This document shows, one piece after another, positions 1 through 7,022 of a stretch of DNA of 36,513 nt. Both the position numbers and the translations under genes were made by a program. The DNA is from an uncultured Corynebacterium sp. (GTDB lineage: Bacteria > Actinomycetota > Actinomycetes > Mycobacteriales > Mycobacteriaceae), in NCBI RefSeq assembly GCF_946221105.1, contig NZ_CAMICL010000020.1:1-36513 (forward strand), in the 5' to 3' direction. The notes below the pieces were generated by a model. That model worked only from the letters and a program-made list of their open reading frames with translations. It made no database searches and was not told the DNA's origin. How positions within the stretch are numbered: position 1 is the stretch's first letter; each line of letters begins with the position of its first letter.

Positions 1-63
1 GGGGTGTCGTACCAGCGGGCGTCGGAGTTGGCGGCGGGGGAGGGGACCGGAGGGCGTCGATAG
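1..63 (+). CDS. 3' end of a HicB-like antitoxin gene (partial at left edge)
   Basis: The first 63 bases are an open frame from the window edge to a TAG stop, encoding a C-terminal tail that begins GVSYQRASELAAG. The first 35 bases are identical to 716-750, the 3' end of the complete hicB-like gene downstream, after which the two diverge; this copy has seven further residues. It is therefore most likely the end of a paralogous antitoxin gene in tandem. The rest lies outside the window, so whether it is intact and has its own toxin gene cannot be seen. The tail matches the end of a short helix-turn-helix segment. Confidence 0.7.
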   Translation, partial: GVSYQRASELAAGEGTGGRR

Positions 64-129
64 GCAAAAGCTCCATGGAACCGGCGGCGGGTTCATTTCG
101 TCTAAAGAAGTGAAGGGCGAATGTCGGAG

Positions 130-148
130 TGTCAATCTATGGTTGACA
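130..148. promoter_or_regulatory. Inverted repeat TGTCAA-N7-TTGACA upstream of hicAB, probable operator/promoter
   Basis: Perfect 6-bp arms (130-135 and 143-148) separated by 7 bases end 25 bases before the hicA start. The right arm TTGACA equals a -35 consensus, but no good -10 fits before the start codon. HicB-type antitoxins usually repress their own operon through an HTH or RHH domain, so this palindrome is the natural candidate binding site. The function is inferred. Confidence 0.45.
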
Positions 149-173
149 GATATGCGATGGGGGAGGTTGAACT

Positions 174-383
174 ATGAAGCGTTATGCAGTAATTAGGAAG
201 TTGCGAGCTGAAGCGCGCAGACGCGGACTCGAATTTGAGGAGATACGCCTAACTCGCCATGACGCATACCGGGTTGGAGACACGACTCGGACGCTGGGCA
301 GACATAACGAGATAGACGATCTTGCAGTGCGGAAGGTCTTTGACCAATTTCAGAACGAATTAGGAAAAGGGTGGTGGCGATGA
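174..383 (+). CDS. hicA: HicA-like mRNA interferase toxin
   Basis: This 69-residue basic protein belongs to the HicA type. A short N-terminal helix (KRYAVIRKLRAEARRRG) is followed by a beta region with the conserved segment around LTRHDAYRVG, then TLGRHNEID and a C-terminal helix ending ELGKGWWR. HicA toxins are small dsRBD-fold ribonucleases that cleave mRNA. The active His is normally in the GSH(H) motif; here His29 in TRHDAY or His44 in GRHNEI would have to serve, as in the divergent actinobacterial HicA group. A strong ribosome site (GGGGGAGG, 159-166) precedes the ATG. The stop overlaps the next start (ATGA), so toxin and antitoxin are translationally coupled. Toxin-first order is typical of hicAB. 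Confidence 0.75.
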   Translation: MKRYAVIRKLRAEARRRGLEFEEIRLTRHDAYRVGDTTRTLGRHNEIDDLAVRKVFDQFQNELGKGWWR

Positions 384-757
384 AGGCGTTCACGGTGACC
401 GCAGAGCGTGGGCCGAGCGGTGCTTGGGTGCTGGAGTGCGACGAGCTGGGGGTGGTTTCGCAGACCCGGAGGCTCGACCGTGCGGAGGGCGAGGTCGCGG
501 AGGCGATCGCGTTTCAGTCTGGGATGCAGCCGGGCGAGTTTGAGATCGAGGTTGTGCCTATCCTGCCTGCTGAGGTTGAGTCGTTGCGACAGCGTGCCGA
601 CGAACTCGGCGTGAAGGCGAAAGCCGCATCGGATGATGCTGCGGCGGCGAGGTCGGCGCTGGCCCGCAAGTTGAAGGACGAGGGGTTCACGCTCCGCGAG
701 ATGGGGCAGGTGCTCGGGGTGTCGTACCAGCGGGCGTCGGAGTTGGCGGCCGGGTAA
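380..757 (+). CDS. hicB: HicB-like antitoxin with C-terminal helix-turn-helix
   Basis: The ATG at 380 is chosen because it overlaps the hicA stop (ATGA) and follows AGGAAAAGG (362-370); the reading frame also allows GTG at 371. The 125-residue product starts with a partial RNase-H-like HicB fold (MKAFTVTAERGPSGAWVLEC, then ELGVVSQTRRLD and an EVAEAIA helix). It continues through a charged helical linker (about residues 60-95) to a C-terminal helix-turn-helix (LREMGQVLGVSYQRASELA). The N-terminal part should neutralise HicA and the HTH should bind the operator upstream. Its last 35 coding bases are duplicated at the left edge of the window, showing a tandem paralogue. Confidence 0.75.
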   Translation: MKAFTVTAERGPSGAWVLECDELGVVSQTRRLDRAEGEVAEAIAFQSGMQPGEFEIEVVPILPAEVESLRQRADELGVKAKAASDDAAAARSALARKLKDEGFTLREMGQVLGVSYQRASELAAG

Positions 758-1037
758 GGAAAAGGAGCGGCGAAGATGCGGTATAGCTACAAGGAAATCA
801 AGTCTCTCGACGGACTGCGCCTCAAGCGTCCGCCGCACCAGGGGGAGATCGCCACCAGCTGGCGAAACCGGTCGTAGCTGTAATGAAGCTGGCCGGGTAG
901 CGCTGTCGGGTGGAGTAGCGCTCCTTGGAATCGGCTTCTTCATCGATTTTGCTGCCAAGATTACGGGCGCGATGGTCCAAGGCAAAGGCGTTGCATTGTA
1001 TGTTAGCCGGGGTTCCGCCAGTTAAGCCAAAGATTGA
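758..1037 (+). other. Gene-poor stretch with a 33-codon ORF and a possible broken membrane gene
   Basis: No full gene is evident. An ATG at 776 after AAGGAGCGG opens 33 codons (MRYSYKEIKSLDGLRLKRPP...) ending at 877. Two other frames carry plausible continuation: LAKPVVAVMKLAG (859-897), then VALLGIGFFIDFAAKITG in a third frame (from about 918) ending near 1025. Read together they resemble one small membrane protein interrupted by two frameshifts. Decay of a gene next to the toxin-antitoxin locus is an inference. The alternative is non-coding sequence with a chance hydrophobic frame. Confidence 0.3.
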
Positions 1038-1055
1038 ATGAGAAGGGCGTGCGCT

Positions 1056-1406
1056 ATGCAAAAGAAACTGGGACTGCGGTTTTGGAGTCCGCTGCTAGTA
1101 GGTGGCGTTGCTCTTGCGCTACGCCACAACCTCGATGATGGCACCTATGCAGATGCACCTGTGGTTACCGGCGTGTTCTTCGCAGTCATGGCCGCTGCGG
1201 CACTGTGCTTCGTTGCAGTGGCCGCGTTGAAAGCAGACAGGACCAAGCAATCGGTTCAATCACTTCTTATTCGAGATTTGATATCGGCGCTTGCGATATT
1301 CGGTATTGCACTCATCGAGTGGCCAGGCACTGTGCCGGTGATTCTTTGCTGTGTTGCAGTTTGGGGTGTTGCCGCTTACATGCAGGCCCCCGAAAAACCG
1401 TCTTAG
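1056..1406 (+). CDS. Small membrane protein of unknown function
   Basis: The ATG at 1056 is preferred over that at 1038 because AGAAGG (1041-1046) sits at ribosome-site distance. The product of about 116 residues has about four hydrophobic segments: WSPLLVGGVALAL near the N-terminus, VVTGVFFAVMAAAALCFVAV, LISALAIFGIALIEW and VPVILCCVAVWGVAAYM, joined by short charged loops. I do not recognise a family. Its TAG stop overlaps the stop of convergent menE by two bases, so there is no intergenic terminator. Codon choice appears less GC-biased than in neighbouring genes (several TAT, TTT, ATT, CTT), which would fit foreign origin together with the adjacent hicAB. Confidence 0.6.
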   Translation: MQKKLGLRFWSPLLVGGVALALRHNLDDGTYADAPVVTGVFFAVMAAAALCFVAVAALKADRTKQSVQSLLIRDLISALAIFGIALIEWPGTVPVILCCVAVWGVAAYMQAPEKPS

Positions 1407-2545
1407 TCGAACAGCTCCTTAACGGCCGCGCGGTCCACCTTGCCCGGGCCGAGCTGTGGCAATGCGGCCACCACCTTGAGTTCTTTGGGGATCTGCCAGT
1501 GCGCGATGCGGCCGGCGTCCTCCGCGTCGGCGAGGGCGTCCAGGATGTCGGGCACTGTTGCGGAGCCGGTGTAGGCGGCGCAGATGCGCTGGCCGAAGCG
1601 TTTGTCGTCTTTGCCGATGACGGTGGCGGCGGTGACGCCGTCGATAAGCAATAGCTCCTCTTCCAACACCTCGGGGTGGAGTTTGAGGCCGCCGGAGGAG
1701 ATGACGTTGTCTGTGCGGCCGAGGACCGTGAGCACGCCGCCGTCGAGCTCGCCGGCGTCCGAGGTGCGGAACCAGCCGCCGGTGAGATCGGGGGAGTCGA
1801 AGTTGTGGTAGCCGCGGGCGACCATGGGGCCGCCGAGGTGGATGCGGCCGTCCTGGATTTTCACGCGGGCTCCGGCGATGGGGCGGCCGTCGTAGACGCA
1901 GCCGCCGGAGGTTTCTGAGGAGCCGTAGGTGGTGACCACGTTGATGCACAGCTTCTTAGCCGAGTCGAGCAGACGCGGGTTGGTTGCGGCGCCGCCGACG
2001 AGGACCGCACTGAACGTGCGCAGCGCGTCGATGCCCTTGAGCGTGGAGGTGGCCTTGGCCAGCTGCATCGGGGTCAGGGCGGTGTAGGTGCGCTCGCCGG
2101 TTTGGGCGAGCTCGTGGGCGCGGGCGGCGAACTCGGCGACGTTGAAGCCACGGGTCAGATCGATGAACGCGGGCTCGACGCCGGCAACCATGCTGCGGGT
2201 GAGTACTTGCAGGCCGGCGATGTAGGCGGCGGGCATGGCCAGCAGCCACTGGCCCTCGCCGCCGAGCGCCTGGTGGGTCGCGTCCGCACTCGAGATCAGG
2301 TTCGCCGGGGTGAGCATCGCCCCCTTCGGCTTGCCCGTGGAGCCGGAGGTGGAGACCACCAGGGCGATGTCTTCGTCGATGGGCGCGCCGGGTTTGAGCG
2401 TGTTGCGCAGCAGGTTCGTGCGCGCCGGGTCGTTCGCGGGCACCGGCAGGAGCGTGCGCTGGCCGGTCAGCGCCTCTTCCAGCGCGGGGATGATGGCCAG
2501 CGGGTTGGCGGGGTCGACGGGGAGAAGTTCCAGCAGGTGGGTCAC
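1403..2545 (-). CDS. menE: o-Succinylbenzoate-CoA ligase MenE
   Basis: MenE adenylates o-succinylbenzoate and transfers it to CoA, the fourth step of menaquinone synthesis, in the cytosol. The 380-residue protein is an AMP-forming (ANL) ligase. It shows the P-loop STSGSTGKPKG (residues 65-75), TYGSSETSGG, the GWFRTSDAGEL aspartate motif, the GRTDNVISSGGLKLHPEVLE hinge and a C-terminal GPGKVDRAA carrying the catalytic lysine (about K369). It lacks much of the usual ANL N-terminal subdomain, which is typical of short actinobacterial MenE. The start is GTG at 2545 because it overlaps the stop of the upstream protease gene (GTGA); longer reading to 2728 would run inside that gene. Its stop overlaps the convergent gene at 1406. 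Confidence 0.88.
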   Translation of the reverse strand: MTHLLELLPVDPANPLAIIPALEEALTGQRTLLPVPANDPARTNLLRNTLKPGAPIDEDIALVVSTSGSTGKPKGAMLTPANLISSADATHQALGGEGQWLLAMPAAYIAGLQVLTRSMVAGVEPAFIDLTRGFNVAEFAARAHELAQTGERTYTALTPMQLAKATSTLKGIDALRTFSAVLVGGAATNPRLLDSAKKLCINVVTTYGSSETSGGCVYDGRPIAGARVKIQDGRIHLGGPMVARGYHNFDSPDLTGGWFRTSDAGELDGGVLTVLGRTDNVISSGGLKLHPEVLEEELLLIDGVTAATVIGKDDKRFGQRICAAYTGSATVPDILDALADAEDAGRIAHWQIPKELKVVAALPQLGPGKVDRAAVKELFD

Positions 2546-3351
2546 TTGGCGGGCGTTTCGTTCTCGAGGGGGTTCGTGGGAGTGGTGCGGGCGAAGGTCT
2601 TGCGCGACAACGGGCCGTCGATAGCCACCCAAAGCCCTAAGGCGGTGAGTGCAGTGAGCAGCACGTACATCACCGGCACGCTGTGGGGTGCGACAAGCAC
2701 CGCAACAGCGTTGAGCCCGATGTGGCACACCACCGCCAGCGCCCAGAGTTGCCAGCGGCGCTCGCGCACCGCGCGCAGCACGATCAGAGTGAACACTACG
2801 TGCGCGGCGATCGCGAGCGCGCGCTCGTACCAGCTTGCGGCGATCATTCCCATGCCGATGTTCTGCAGCGCCTCAATCTGCTCCGCAATGGCTTGCGCGG
2901 TGGCAGGGTCGTCGTTTCCGGTGGCTTGCGCTTTGATTGCGTCGCCGGTGGTCAGCAGCATGATGTTGCCGATGAACAGGTTGGTGAAGAGCAGCAGCGC
3001 CTCTATGCCGCCGTGGCCTAGGCCGAAGCCTACGCCGTCGTTCCACTCCCGGGTGTTCTTGTCCCAGAAACGCAGCACGATCCAGCGGGCGGTCTCCTCG
3101 AACAGGCCGGAGGTGACCAGGAACAGCGCAGTGGTCAGGGTGGTGGCCGTCGCTGGATCGAATGTCTTGCTGAGCAGGAACTGCAGCGGGATAACCAACG
3201 CAAACCTGGCCACCTGGGACAGCGGGAACGCCAGTGTGCCCCAGCCGAGCGACGCCCACCTGAAGCCGAGCTTGCGTTTTGCCACAAACCACGCGGCCAG
3301 CACAAGGGCGGCCAAGCCCACGAACTGCAGAATGAGAAGGCCCATCGTCAT
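2542..3351 (-). CDS. YhfC-family intramembrane protease-like protein
   Basis: This 269-residue polytopic membrane protein has about seven hydrophobic segments. It shows the motifs of the YhfC/CPBP-type intramembrane protease superfamily: a paired glutamate motif FEETARW (E85, E86), a GFGLGHGGIEA motif (H113, E117) and two later histidines in membrane segments (H184 in AAHVVF, H210 in CHIGLNA). These are the expected active-site or metal-binding positions; the substrate is unknown. Its stop overlaps the menE start by four bases, so it is the first gene of a two-gene operon. The ATG at 3351 is supported by a -10-like TATCGT seven bases upstream (leaderless); a second ATG two codons in is possible. 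Confidence 0.72.
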   Translation of the reverse strand: MTMGLLILQFVGLAALVLAAWFVAKRKLGFRWASLGWGTLAFPLSQVARFALVIPLQFLLSKTFDPATATTLTTALFLVTSGLFEETARWIVLRFWDKNTREWNDGVGFGLGHGGIEALLLFTNLFIGNIMLLTTGDAIKAQATGNDDPATAQAIAEQIEALQNIGMGMIAASWYERALAIAAHVVFTLIVLRAVRERRWQLWALAVVCHIGLNAVAVLVAPHSVPVMYVLLTALTALGLWVAIDGPLSRKTFARTTPTNPLENETPAK

Positions 3352-3358
3352 GGCAGAA

Positions 3359-3364
3359 ACGATA
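3359..3364 (-). promoter_or_regulatory. -10 hexamer TATCGT, leaderless promoter of the YhfC-menE operon
   Basis: On the minus strand TATCGT (TANNNT) ends seven bases before the ATG at 3351, the spacing shared by many starts in this window. No ribosome-binding site is visible between them. Confidence 0.45.
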
Positions 3365-3466
3365 CCGCTGCGGTCGTGGCGGGTCGCGGTGGGCGGTGGA
3401 GCGGGCCGGACACGCAGCTCCTAGTCACCTGTAACACAGATCTCACTTGCCACCGATAAAACAGAC

Positions 3467-4456
3467 ATGAGGAAGATCATCGCACCGGCCGTCGCTGCGG
3501 CGACCGCCCTAACACTCACCGTCCCTGTCACTGCTACCGCCGCCACCTTGACCCCGTTTACCAAGGACGGCACCAACTACTGCCGCGTCACGCTCAACGA
3601 CGTCGAGCGCGGCCCCGCCAACCAAGCCGAACGCGCCGCGAAAACGCTCACGCACGGCATGTACGCCACCTCGGTCGTCGAGGCATTCGAGGCAACATTC
3701 CCGGAGCTGAAGAAGCTTGGCGACGATTACGTGGCCGAGCCGGACGTCGTCAAGCATTTGCGCCTGCTGCGGGACGACAAAACACCCGAGGGCGACATCC
3801 GTGCCGACGCCCGCGCCGCCGCGAAGGAAAAGCTGGCGCCGCTGGGTCTGCACGGCACCGACGCCGACTTCTACCTGGATATGAAGGAAGGCTCCCAGAT
3901 CCCGCTCGGTCCGGCCGGCCGCGCGCTGAAGGGCAACGCCGACTGGTTCGTGGGCATCGACGGCGGGGTGCCGAAGGTGCAGCCGCTCGGCGACGACTAC
4001 GCGTTCGGCCGCACCGGCCAGAACACCGCGCAGTGGCTGCGCCACGTGGAAGGCTGGCAGCGCGACGCGTTCGCCGCGAACATGAAAAAGACCTACTTCG
4101 GCCAGGTGCAGGACACGTTGGAAAGCTCGTACTACTACGCGCTCGAGGAGGCCAAGACCTGCCACAACGGCACCAGCCACGTCATCTTCCCCACGCAGGA
4201 TTTGAAGCTGCCGGAGGCGCCGACGCTGGAAAACGCCGACCTTGGCGACACCGCGCCTGAGCCGGACCCGGCACCGAAGGACCCGGAGGAGACACCAGAG
4301 GAAAAGGCGCCGGAGACCTTCGACGCCAAGCTGGCGCAGATCATCGGCATCGTCGCCGCGGTGCTCGCCGCCCTGGGCGCGCTGTTCGCCCTGCTGCAGA
4401 ACGCGGGTGTCAAGGGCCTGCCCACCATTCCGCAGATCCCGGGGTTGACCAAGTAG
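3467..4456 (+). CDS. Secreted membrane-anchored protein of unknown function
   Basis: This 329-residue protein carries a clear signal peptide (MRKIIAPAVAAATALTLTVP, likely cleaved after about A25). The mostly helical, charged ectodomain has two cysteines (about C39 in NYCRVTL and one in KTCHNG near residue 232) that could form a disulfide. A proline/glutamate-rich linker (about 245-285) follows, then a C-terminal membrane span (IIGIVAAVLAALGALFALL). This architecture, with a folded head held off the membrane by an acidic stalk, is common among corynebacterial envelope proteins. I do not recognise the family. A GATAAA element six bases before the ATG suggests a leaderless mRNA. A GC-rich hairpin follows the stop. 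Confidence 0.75.
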   Translation: MRKIIAPAVAAATALTLTVPVTATAATLTPFTKDGTNYCRVTLNDVERGPANQAERAAKTLTHGMYATSVVEAFEATFPELKKLGDDYVAEPDVVKHLRLLRDDKTPEGDIRADARAAAKEKLAPLGLHGTDADFYLDMKEGSQIPLGPAGRALKGNADWFVGIDGGVPKVQPLGDDYAFGRTGQNTAQWLRHVEGWQRDAFAANMKKTYFGQVQDTLESSYYYALEEAKTCHNGTSHVIFPTQDLKLPEAPTLENADLGDTAPEPDPAPKDPEETPEEKAPETFDAKLAQIIGIVAAVLAALGALFALLQNAGVKGLPTIPQIPGLTK

Positions 4457-4458
4457 GT

Positions 4459-4476
4459 CTCCTCCTTGGGGAGGAG
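4459..4476 (+). terminator. GC-rich hairpin after the secreted-protein gene
   Basis: CTCCTCC (4459-4465) pairs with GGAGGAG (4470-4476) over a 4-base loop, starting three bases after the stop at 4456. No T-run follows, so termination is only likely. Confidence 0.45.
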
Positions 4477-4497
4477 GTGGGGGCGCGGAGCCGTCGA

Positions 4498-4503
4498 TAA
4501 GCT
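4498..4503 (+). promoter_or_regulatory. -10 hexamer TAAGCT before the histidine-kinase gene
   Basis: TAAGCT ends eight bases before the GTG at 4512 and overlaps the repeated decamer GTCGATAAGC (4493-4502). It would give a leaderless transcript starting at or next to the GTG. No Shine-Dalgarno sequence is present. Confidence 0.4.
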
Positions 4504-4511
4504 AGGCGCCC

Positions 4512-5621
4512 GTGCATGTGAAAACGGGTGACGCGGTGCTCGCGGTGACGGCGGCGGTGCTTGCCGCCGTCTACACCGTGAGTGCGATCAGCGACCCGGG
4601 CGCCGCCGCCTGGGCGCAGGCCCTGCTGTCCTGGGGGTTCGTCGCTGTGTTCGCGGTGCTCACCGGCAAGCCGCGGGCCGCATCGGCCGCATTAGTGGCG
4701 CTCAACACCGCCTGGGCGCTGGTGTGGCTGGCCGCGCCGGTGAACCTGGGCTATTCGCTGTGGGTGCTGGCGGTGCCGGTGGCGCCGTTCGTCGCCGGCA
4801 GGTACGCCGGCAAACGCTTCGCGCTTGGGGTGCTGGCGGCGGCGTGCGGGTGGGCGTTGCTCTCGCCGTTTATGTGGACGTGGGACGAGCAACTCGTGTT
4901 GTTCTACCGCCGTGGCGCAGACGGCGCGCTCACGCTGGCGCTGCATTGGGCAGCGTTCGCAGTGGCGTACCTTCTGGGTGCGAATCTGGCGGGGGAGGAG
5001 GCCGCCCGCCGCAGAGCCGCGGAAGCGAAAGAACAGCGTCTGGCGGCGGCGCGGGTGGACGAGCGCCAGGCCATCGCGCGGGACATCCACGACGTGCTGG
5101 GGCACTCGTTGACCCTGATCAAGGCGCAGGCCAACGCGGGTCTCGCGTCCGGGCGCGAGCGGGAGGCGCTGCAGCAAATCAACGCCGCCGCAGGTGAGTC
5201 GCTGGCGGAGATTCGCCTGCTCGTGCGCGGTCTGCGCGAAAGCGATCGCGGGTTCGCGCCGGTGGCGGGGATCGCGGAGCTGCCCGCGCTGGTGCAGCGC
5301 TTCCGCGACGCCGGCATGCAAGTCACGCTTGATGCCCCGCCTATCGACGTCCCTCCGGTGACCTCCCTTGCCATCCACCGCATCGTGGCCGAAGCGCTGA
5401 CCAACGCGGCCCGCCACCAGGTGGACCCGGTTGTCTCCGTGCGCGTGACATCGGGACAGACCGTTGTGGTGGAGGCGGTCTCTACCGGGCGGGTGTGCCC
5501 GCAGCCCGGCACCGGAGTCGGCTTGGAAGGCCTGCGCGAGCGCGCCGCGAGCGCCGGCGGCACGCTCGAAGCATGGCAGGCAGAAGAGACATTCACTGTG
5601 CGGGCGGAGTTGGCGGCATGA
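4512..5621 (+). CDS. Sensor histidine kinase (HisKA_3, NarL/DesK type)
   Basis: This is a membrane-bound sensor of a two-component system. The N-terminal half (about residues 7-157) holds four to six hydrophobic segments and no large extracellular domain, as in intramembrane-sensing kinases. A short coiled linker rich in Ala, Glu and Arg (about 160-185) leads to the HisKA_3 dimerisation helix ARDIHDVLGHSLT with phospho-acceptor H193. The ATPase domain follows, with the N-box ALTNAARH and G-box GVGLEGLRERAASAGG. The start is GTG at 4512 (alternative GTG at 4518), placed just after TAAGCT. The stop overlaps the response-regulator start (ATGA). Position suggests it senses envelope stress and controls the ABC exporter downstream (inference). 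Confidence 0.88.
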   Translation: MHVKTGDAVLAVTAAVLAAVYTVSAISDPGAAAWAQALLSWGFVAVFAVLTGKPRAASAALVALNTAWALVWLAAPVNLGYSLWVLAVPVAPFVAGRYAGKRFALGVLAAACGWALLSPFMWTWDEQLVLFYRRGADGALTLALHWAAFAVAYLLGANLAGEEAARRRAAEAKEQRLAAARVDERQAIARDIHDVLGHSLTLIKAQANAGLASGREREALQQINAAAGESLAEIRLLVRGLRESDRGFAPVAGIAELPALVQRFRDAGMQVTLDAPPIDVPPVTSLAIHRIVAEALTNAARHQVDPVVSVRVTSGQTVVVEAVSTGRVCPQPGTGVGLEGLRERAASAGGTLEAWQAEETFTVRAELAA

Positions 5622-6256
5622 TCCGGATTTTGCTTGCGGACGACCAACCGTTGCTGCTCAGTGCGCTCGAAACCATACTGAGCGCGCAAGACGACATCAC
5701 CGTCGCGGCCACAGCCGCCGATGGGGCGGAGGCGGTGGAGAAGGCGCGGGCGCACCGCATCGACGTCGCCGTGCTCGACATCCGCATGCCGGTGCTGGAC
5801 GGCATCGCCGCCGCCCGCACAATCATGGAGCTGGGCCCGCGGGTGATCATGCTGACCACGTTCGACGACGACGCGCTCATCCACGCAGCCATCGCCGCCG
5901 GCGTCCACGGATTCTTGCTCAAGGACGCAGAGCCGGACGTGCTCGCGGGAGCGGTGCGCGCGGTGGCCGGCGGCGAATCCGTCCTCGCGCCCGGCGTGAC
6001 CGGCAGGGTGATGGAGTGGGTCCGCGAAGGTCCAGGTAGTCCGGCGTCGGCCACTGCGCTGGAGGGGCTGACTACCCGCGAGCGTGAGGTGCTCGCCGAG
6101 ATCGGCCGCGGAGCGACTAACGCAGAGATCGCCGCCGCGCTGTACATCGCGGAAACCACAGTGAAAACGCACGTCTCCAGCCTGCTGGCCAAACTCGGCG
6201 CACGCGACCGGGTGGCGTTGGCGCTGATCGCGCAACGCGCCGGCATCTCCTCCTAG
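5618..6256 (+). CDS. NarL/LuxR-type response regulator
   Basis: This is the partner of the preceding kinase. The 212-residue protein has a receiver domain with an acidic pocket (ADDQ, D8/D9), phospho-acceptor D54 in AVLDIRMPVLDG, switch T80/T81 and K102 in FLLKDAEP. A short linker leads to a LuxR-type helix-turn-helix (LTTREREVLAEIGRGATNAE then TTVKTHVSSLLAKLG). The ATG at 5618 is chosen because it overlaps the kinase stop and begins MIRILLADDQ, the expected first beta strand; the frame stays open further upstream but that part overlaps the kinase. A likely target is the ABC transporter genes starting at 6321, 65 bases downstream. Confidence 0.92.
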   Translation: MIRILLADDQPLLLSALETILSAQDDITVAATAADGAEAVEKARAHRIDVAVLDIRMPVLDGIAAARTIMELGPRVIMLTTFDDDALIHAAIAAGVHGFLLKDAEPDVLAGAVRAVAGGESVLAPGVTGRVMEWVREGPGSPASATALEGLTTREREVLAEIGRGATNAEIAAALYIAETTVKTHVSSLLAKLGARDRVALALIAQRAGISS

Positions 6257-6320
6257 CGAAGGAGGCGTTGTGGTCCCGCCGACCGATGTGTGAGGCTCGC
6301 TCGCCGCGGACGATAGGGGC

Positions 6321-7022
6321 ATGACCGATACACAACTCGCCTGCCGCGGTGTCGCAGTTTCGTTCGGCGGGCACCAGGTGCTGCGCGATATTTCACTGAC
6401 AACCACCCCGGGCCGCGTCCACGCGCTGTTGGGGCCCAACGGCGCGGGGAAATCGACGCTGATGTCGGTGCTGCTCGGCCTGATCCAGCCGGACGCGGGC
6501 GAGGTGACACTAGTGGGCCAGCCGTTCACCCGCGAGGCGCTGCGGCACGTGGGCGCCTCGATCAATGACCCCGCCTTCTACAGCCACCTGAGCGCGCGCA
6601 ACAACCTGCGCGTGCACACTGCGTTGCTCGGCCTGCCCGACACGGAGGCTGACCGGGTGCTCCAACTCGTCGGCCTGCAGGGTGCAGGCAAGAAGAAGGC
6701 GGGCACCTTCTCCACCGGAATGAAGGGCAGGTTGGCGCTGGCGCAGGCGCTCATCGGTGAGCCGGAGGTGCTCATTTTGGACGAGCCCCAAAACGGCCTC
6801 GACCCCGAGGGCATCGCCCACCTGCGCGCCTACCTGAGGGACTACGCCCGCGCCGGGCGCACTGTGCTGGTCAGCTCCCACCAGTTGGGCGAGGTGCTGC
6901 ACATGGCGGACGACGCCACCGTCATCGCCGGCGGCGACGTCCGCTTCGCCGGGGAACTTGCGGAGCTCGGGCCGAACTTGGAGGAATCCTTCTTCCGCTT
7001 GACCGCAGGGGGCGGGCAATGA
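6321..7022 (+). CDS. ABC transporter ATPase, BcrA/drug-export type
   Basis: This 233-residue cytosolic ATPase energises the adjacent permease. It has Walker A GPNGAGKST (38-46), a degenerate signature FSTGMKGRLALAQAL in place of LSGGQ, Walker B VLILDEPQNGLDP and a switch His in VSSHQLGE. The MK-type signature is typical of bacitracin/lantibiotic-immunity-like and ABC-2 exporters. A GACGATAGGGGC element lies immediately before the ATG, but a good -10 at the usual spacing is not clear. Four-base overlap with the permease (ATGA at 7019) indicates translational coupling. The preceding two-component genes suggest inducible expression. The substrate is unknown; antimicrobial peptides are the common case in this family. 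Confidence 0.88.
   Translation: MTDTQLACRGVAVSFGGHQVLRDISLTTTPGRVHALLGPNGAGKSTLMSVLLGLIQPDAGEVTLVGQPFTREALRHVGASINDPAFYSHLSARNNLRVHTALLGLPDTEADRVLQLVGLQGAGKKKAGTFSTGMKGRLALAQALIGEPEVLILDEPQNGLDPEGIAHLRAYLRDYARAGRTVLVSSHQLGEVLHMADDATVIAGGDVRFAGELAELGPNLEESFFRLTAGGGQ

Noticed and set aside
2545..2728. Longer N-terminus for MenE
   Set aside because: It overlaps the upstream protease gene and encodes Arg/His-rich sequence unrelated to ligases; GTG 2545 overlaps the upstream stop.
3427..3450. GlxR-like site near TGTAACACAGATCTCAC
   Set aside because: It matches the TGTGA-N6-TCACA consensus only partly and the arms are not symmetric.
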